A stretch of DNA of 49,533 nt from Aquipuribacter sp. SD81. GTDB taxonomy: Bacteria; Actinomycetota; Actinomycetes; Actinomycetales; JBBAYJ01. Location: assembly GCF_037153975.1 (NCBI RefSeq), contig NZ_JBBAYJ010000029.1:1-49533 (forward strand), read 5' to 3'. Below are positions 40,495-49,533 of this stretch, in pieces. Every line of letters starts with the position of its first letter. Position 1 is the first letter of the stretch. The translations under genes and the position numbers were made by a program. The notes under the pieces are model-generated. The model saw nothing but the letters and a program-made list of their open reading frames with translations. It did not search any database and was not told where the DNA came from.

Positions 40495-41901
40495 TTACCG
40501 ACCACCGCCCGCCTGCGCCCGCACCGCGCCCCGCGGGGCAGGGGGGACGGGTGCCGGTACCCGGTGCGGAGCCGACGCCATGACGGCGTTCCGGTGCCGC
40601 GTGCGGCGCACGTCGTTGTCGAGGGCGGCCAGGTCGGCGGCCGGTGCCACCCGGGCGGCCGTCTCGACGACCGTGAGGCGGTGCGCCACGGCCACGTGGG
40701 CGGCGACGTCGCTGCGGGCGAGGACCTCGGCGGGCACCCGCGCCATGTCGAGCTCCCAGCGCGCGGCACCGACCAGCCCGTCGTCCCTGTTCGGGACGGG
40801 GCGCGCCGGAGCGGTCCCGGGCGCGGCGGGGCGGGCGGTGACCCCGCGGAGGTCGCCGGCCGGCTGGTGGGGCAGGCCCCGCAGGTGCGCCCGGACACCC
40901 GGCGGGGGCGGCGCGGGCGCGGCGCCCGGCAGGCCCCTCGCGAGGAGGTCGGCCTCGCGGGCGACGGCCCCTCGGGCGGCCGCCCGGGCCGCACCCGCCC
41001 CCGCGGACACCGCCCGGCCCGCCCCACCGCCCACCACGCCGAGGACAGCCAGGCCCACGTCGGCGCCCGACGCCTCGCCGTGGGCGGCCTGCGTGACGGT
41101 GCCGAGCAGCGCCACGGCACCCAGACCCAGGGCCACCGCACCGAGCGCCGCGGCCACCGGGGCGAGGACCCCAGAGGCGACCAGGGCCAGCGCGACGACC
41201 CCGAGCACCGCCGACGCCCGGCCCGCCCAGCGGGTCACCCAGCCGACCACCCCCCGCACGTCGTCCCAGCCGCCGTCGTCGAGCCCGTCCGTGCTCCGTG
41301 CCTCGTCGAGCGCGCGCGCCGCCGCCTCGGCCGCCCGACGGACCGCCTCCGCCGCCTCGGCGCAGCGGGCGCTCGCCGAGGCCACGTCGGCGTCGGCCTC
41401 GGCCTCCGCCGCCCACGCCGCCCCGAGCGCGCTCGGCTCACCGGTCAGCACGTCGAGCGGCGGCCACGCGAAGGCCGAGTCCGCGCGCGCCTCCTGCGCC
41501 CGAGCCGTCGCCACGGCGCGGCGCTCGAGCGCCTCCTCGGCGTCCCGGAGCGCCGCCGCGGTCGAGCGCTGGCCCTCCTCCAGGGAGGCGGCGTAGTGAC
41601 CGAGCGCCTCGGCGCCGGCCCGGTAGCGCCCCACCACGGGCGCCAGCGCACCTCGCAGGTCGTCGGCGCGGTCGCGGAAGGCCTCGACCGCCTCCGACGT
41701 CCGGCCCGACAGGGACCCGACGGCCCGTCCGAGGCCGGTGACCGCGTCCGCCAGCGCGTCGGCCGTCCGCCCGTAGGCGGCGGCGTCGTCGAGCACCCCG
41801 ACCGGGTCGCCGGGGACGGGGTCGGCGGTCAGGCCCACCGCGGACCAGTCGGTGGGGCGGCACGCGGCCACCCACGGCACCTCGGGCCCGAGCGTCGGCA
41901 C
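40495..41901 (-). CDS. Type VII secretion-like (WXG100/LXG-type) helical protein
   Basis: The 468-aa product has the layout of actinobacterial T7SS-linked proteins. After G-D-P-V-G-V-L-D-D-A-A-A-Y comes a long alpha-helical region (about residues 35-215), very rich in Ala, Glu and Arg, with Y-A-A-S-L-E-E-G-Q-like turns. It is followed by two or three hydrophobic spans (about 230-275), then a Gly/Ala-rich and Pro-rich segment and a polar C-terminal domain of about 90 residues without a recognised toxin motif. The Trp of the WxG turn is missing (L-S-G-R-T-S-E-A in its place). No ESX genes are nearby. GGAGGGGGG precedes the GTG at 41901. The assignment is by architecture only. Confidence 0.7.
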   Translation of the reverse strand: MPTLGPEVPWVAACRPTDWSAVGLTADPVPGDPVGVLDDAAAYGRTADALADAVTGLGRAVGSLSGRTSEAVEAFRDRADDLRGALAPVVGRYRAGAEALGHYAASLEEGQRSTAAALRDAEEALERRAVATARAQEARADSAFAWPPLDVLTGEPSALGAAWAAEAEADADVASASARCAEAAEAVRRAAEAAARALDEARSTDGLDDGGWDDVRGVVGWVTRWAGRASAVLGVVALALVASGVLAPVAAALGAVALGLGAVALLGTVTQAAHGEASGADVGLAVLGVVGGGAGRAVSAGAGAARAAARGAVAREADLLARGLPGAAPAPPPPGVRAHLRGLPHQPAGDLRGVTARPAAPGTAPARPVPNRDDGLVGAARWELDMARVPAEVLARSDVAAHVAVAHRLTVVETAARVAPAADLAALDNDVRRTRHRNAVMASAPHRVPAPVPPAPRGAVRAQAGGGR

Positions 41902-41982
41902 TGGTCCCCCCTCCCGCCGCCCGCTCCCTGCGGCGGCACCCCGGACAGGTGCCGTCGACCGGCCGGCTGTGACGCCGCCCCG

Positions 41983-47987
<6,005 letters not shown>

Positions 47988-47991
<4 letters not shown>

Positions 47992-49301
47992 GCGGCACGA
48001 GCACCTCGCCCGGCCTGTGGGAGGAGCTGCAGTGGCGCGGCGCCGTCGCGCAGAGCACCGACCCCGACGCGCTGCAGCGCGAGCTCGGGGCGGGTCCCGT
48101 GACGCTGTACTGCGGCTTCGACCCGACCGCCGCGAGCCTCCACATCGGCCACCTCGTGCAGCTGCTCACCCTGCGGCGCTTCCAGCGGGCCGGGCACCGG
48201 CCCCTCGCGCTCGTCGGCGGGGCGACCGGCCTCATCGGCGACCCGCGACCGACCGCCGAGCGGACCCTCAACAGCCCCGAGACGGTCGCGGAGTGGGTCG
48301 AGCGCATCCGTGCGCAGGTGTCGCCGTTCCTCGACCTCGAGGGGCCGGGCGCCGCGCTCGTGGTGAACAACCTCGACTGGCTCGGCGGGCTGTCCGCCCT
48401 GGACTTCCTCCGGGACGTCGGCAAGCACTTCCGCGTCAACCGGCTGCTCGCGAAGGAGGCGGTGGCCGCCCGGCTGCAGAGCGAGCACGGGATCAGCTAC
48501 ACGGAGTTCTCCTACCAGCTGCTGCAGGCCGCGGACTTCCTCGAGCTGTACCGGCGCTACGGCTGCCGGCTGCAGACGGGCGGCAACGACCAGTGGGGCA
48601 ACCTCACCTCCGGCGTCGACCTGCTGCACCGCGTCGAGCACGTGTCCGTGCACGCCCTGAGCACGCCCCTGGTCACCAAGGCGGACGGCACCAAGTTCGG
48701 CAAGACCGAGGGCGGCACGGTCTGGCTCGACGCGGCGATGACCTCGCCGTACGCCTTCTTCCAGTTCTGGCTCAACAGCGACGACCGCGACGTGGCGGGG
48801 TACCTGCGGCTGTTCACCGACATCGGCCCCGACGACCTCGGGGCGCTGGAGGAGGAGGTCGCGGCGCGGCCGCAGGCCCGTGCGGCACAGCGGCGGCTGG
48901 CCCGGGAGCTCACGACGCTCGTGCACGGAGCCGGTGCGACGGCCTCGGTGGAGGCCGCGGCCGCGGCCCTCTTCGGCGGCGGCGAGCTCGGTGCCCTCGA
49001 CGTCACCACCGTGCGGGACGCGGCGGCGGAGCTGCCCCGCGCGACCGCCGGCCCGGGCAGCCCGCTCGCCCAGGTCCTCGCCGACAGCGGTCTGGCCCCC
49101 AGCCGCTCCGCCGCGCGGCGGAGCATCGGCGAGGGCGCCGTCAGCGTGAACAACGTGAGGGCCGCCGACCCCGAGGCGCTGCTGCAGCCGGGTGACTTCC
49201 TGCACGGGGAGGTGGCGGTCCTGCGCCGTGGCAAGCGGGCGCTGGCCGCCGCCGTCCGCGAGGGCTCGACCGCGGCTGCGAAGGGCCCCGCAGGCGGCTG
49301 A
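47988..49301 (+). CDS. tyrS: TyrS, tyrosyl-tRNA synthetase
   Basis: Class I synthetase of 437 aa. H-I-G-H is at residues 52-55, K-F-G-K-T (the KMSKS equivalent) at 236-240, and the tyrosine-site motifs Y-Q-L-L-Q-A-A-D-F and G-G-N-D-Q-W-G-N are present. A C-terminal S4-like RNA-binding domain (about 370-425, [14 protein letters not shown]) is intact. The GTG overlaps the mpg stop by 4 bp, with GGAGG upstream. An rRNA operon follows, as in several actinobacteria. Confidence 0.96.
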
Positions 49302-49310
49302 CCTGCCGAT

Positions 49311-49339
49311 TTGACCCGGCGGCCACCCACCCGTAACTT
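49311..49339 (+). promoter_or_regulatory. rRNA operon promoter P1
   Basis: TTGACC (49311-49316) and TAACTT (49334-49339) are separated by exactly 17 nt, the strongest -35/-10 pair in the window, 9 nt after tyrS. Confidence 0.75.
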
Positions 49340-49345
49340 TTCCTC

Positions 49346-49367
49346 TCGCCGCCGAGAGAGGCGCCCG
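49346..49367 (+). other. Hairpin downstream of P1
   Basis: CCTCTC and GAGAGG pair around a short GC loop just after the P1 start region. It may be part of the rRNA leader structure. Confidence 0.45.
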
Positions 49368-49442
49368 GCACCGAGAGGTGGCAGGCCCCGCGGACGGCCG
49401 CCCTGGAGCACTCGGACAGGGTCGTGAGCGCGAGGCCAGACC

Positions 49443-49471
49443 TCGACCCACGTCCCCGGGTGTCGTAGGGT
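49443..49471 (+). promoter_or_regulatory. rRNA operon promoter P2
   Basis: TCGACC (49443-49448) and TAGGGT (49466-49471) are again 17 nt apart, giving a second promoter in tandem with P1. Confidence 0.55.
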
Positions 49472-49533
49472 GTGCGGGTTGCCCCGGTGCTGGCCTTGGC
49501 GGGTTGGTGTGGGTGTGCGTCCGTTTCTTGAGA
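49472..49533 (+). other. 16S rRNA precursor leader (cut by right edge)
   Basis: The G/T-rich run ending CGTTTCTTGAGA resembles the actinobacterial rrn leader element that normally continues with AACTCAACAG-like sequence before the 16S gene. The mature 16S is not reached. Confidence 0.55.

Overview
The window is a very GC-rich piece of chromosome from an actinobacterium (class Actinomycetia). The evidence is the wag31-type divIVA/sepF version of the dcw cluster, frequent GTG starts, 1-4 bp stop/start overlaps, and TANNNT -10 boxes placed 6-8 nt in front of start codons (leaderless mRNAs). Gene content follows the backbone known from Mycobacterium tuberculosis and Micrococcales (ftsW to wag31, lspA-rluA family-dnaE1, hisDCBHA, infC-rpmI-rplT-tsnR-pheST, argCJB/DFRH, mpg-tyrS). 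The genus cannot be fixed from sequence reading alone. No phage, IS element, CRISPR array or tRNA gene was seen.

Layout. (1) 1-10202: cell wall and division genes ftsW (cut by the left edge), murG, murC, ftsQ, ftsZ, then pgeF, a PLP-binding protein, sepF, yggT, divIVA and lspA. (2) 10199-16507: a pseudouridine synthase, a frameshifted DUF559 nuclease-like gene flanked by copies of a palindromic repeat, dnaE and a small membrane protein gene. (3) 16541-23993: a Lon-substrate-binding-domain protein and a YbaK deacylase on the minus strand; hisD; a divergent marR/eamA pair with a twin operator; then hisC, hisB, hisH and hisA/priA, closed by a 16-bp hairpin terminator. (4) 24054-27666: catalase, an MFS transporter and DUF1844. 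(5) 27672-34021: infC (rare ATC start), rpmI, rplT, SpoU methyltransferase, pheS, pheT. (6) 34024-36994: a DinB-like protein with a damaged N-terminus, an MFS transporter and a GNAT. (7) 37012-47278: arginine biosynthesis in two blocks, argCJB and argDFRH, split by about 2.8 kb that holds a leaderless 53-aa membrane peptide ending in CPFC, a type VII secretion-like helical protein and an asparaginase-II family protein. argG is absent. (8) 47266-49533: alkyl-base DNA glycosylase, tyrS, and tandem rRNA promoters whose leader runs off the right edge, so a 16S rRNA gene should start just outside.

Functional themes are septum and peptidoglycan assembly, histidine and arginine synthesis, translation, and replication. 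argC and argD share an almost identical promoter/operator element (TATAGTCATGCA) next to the start codon, so the two arginine blocks are probably co-regulated by the ArgR encoded between them. The least explained parts are the argB-argD insertion, the palindromic repeat around the broken DUF559 gene, and the widespread leaderless promoters.
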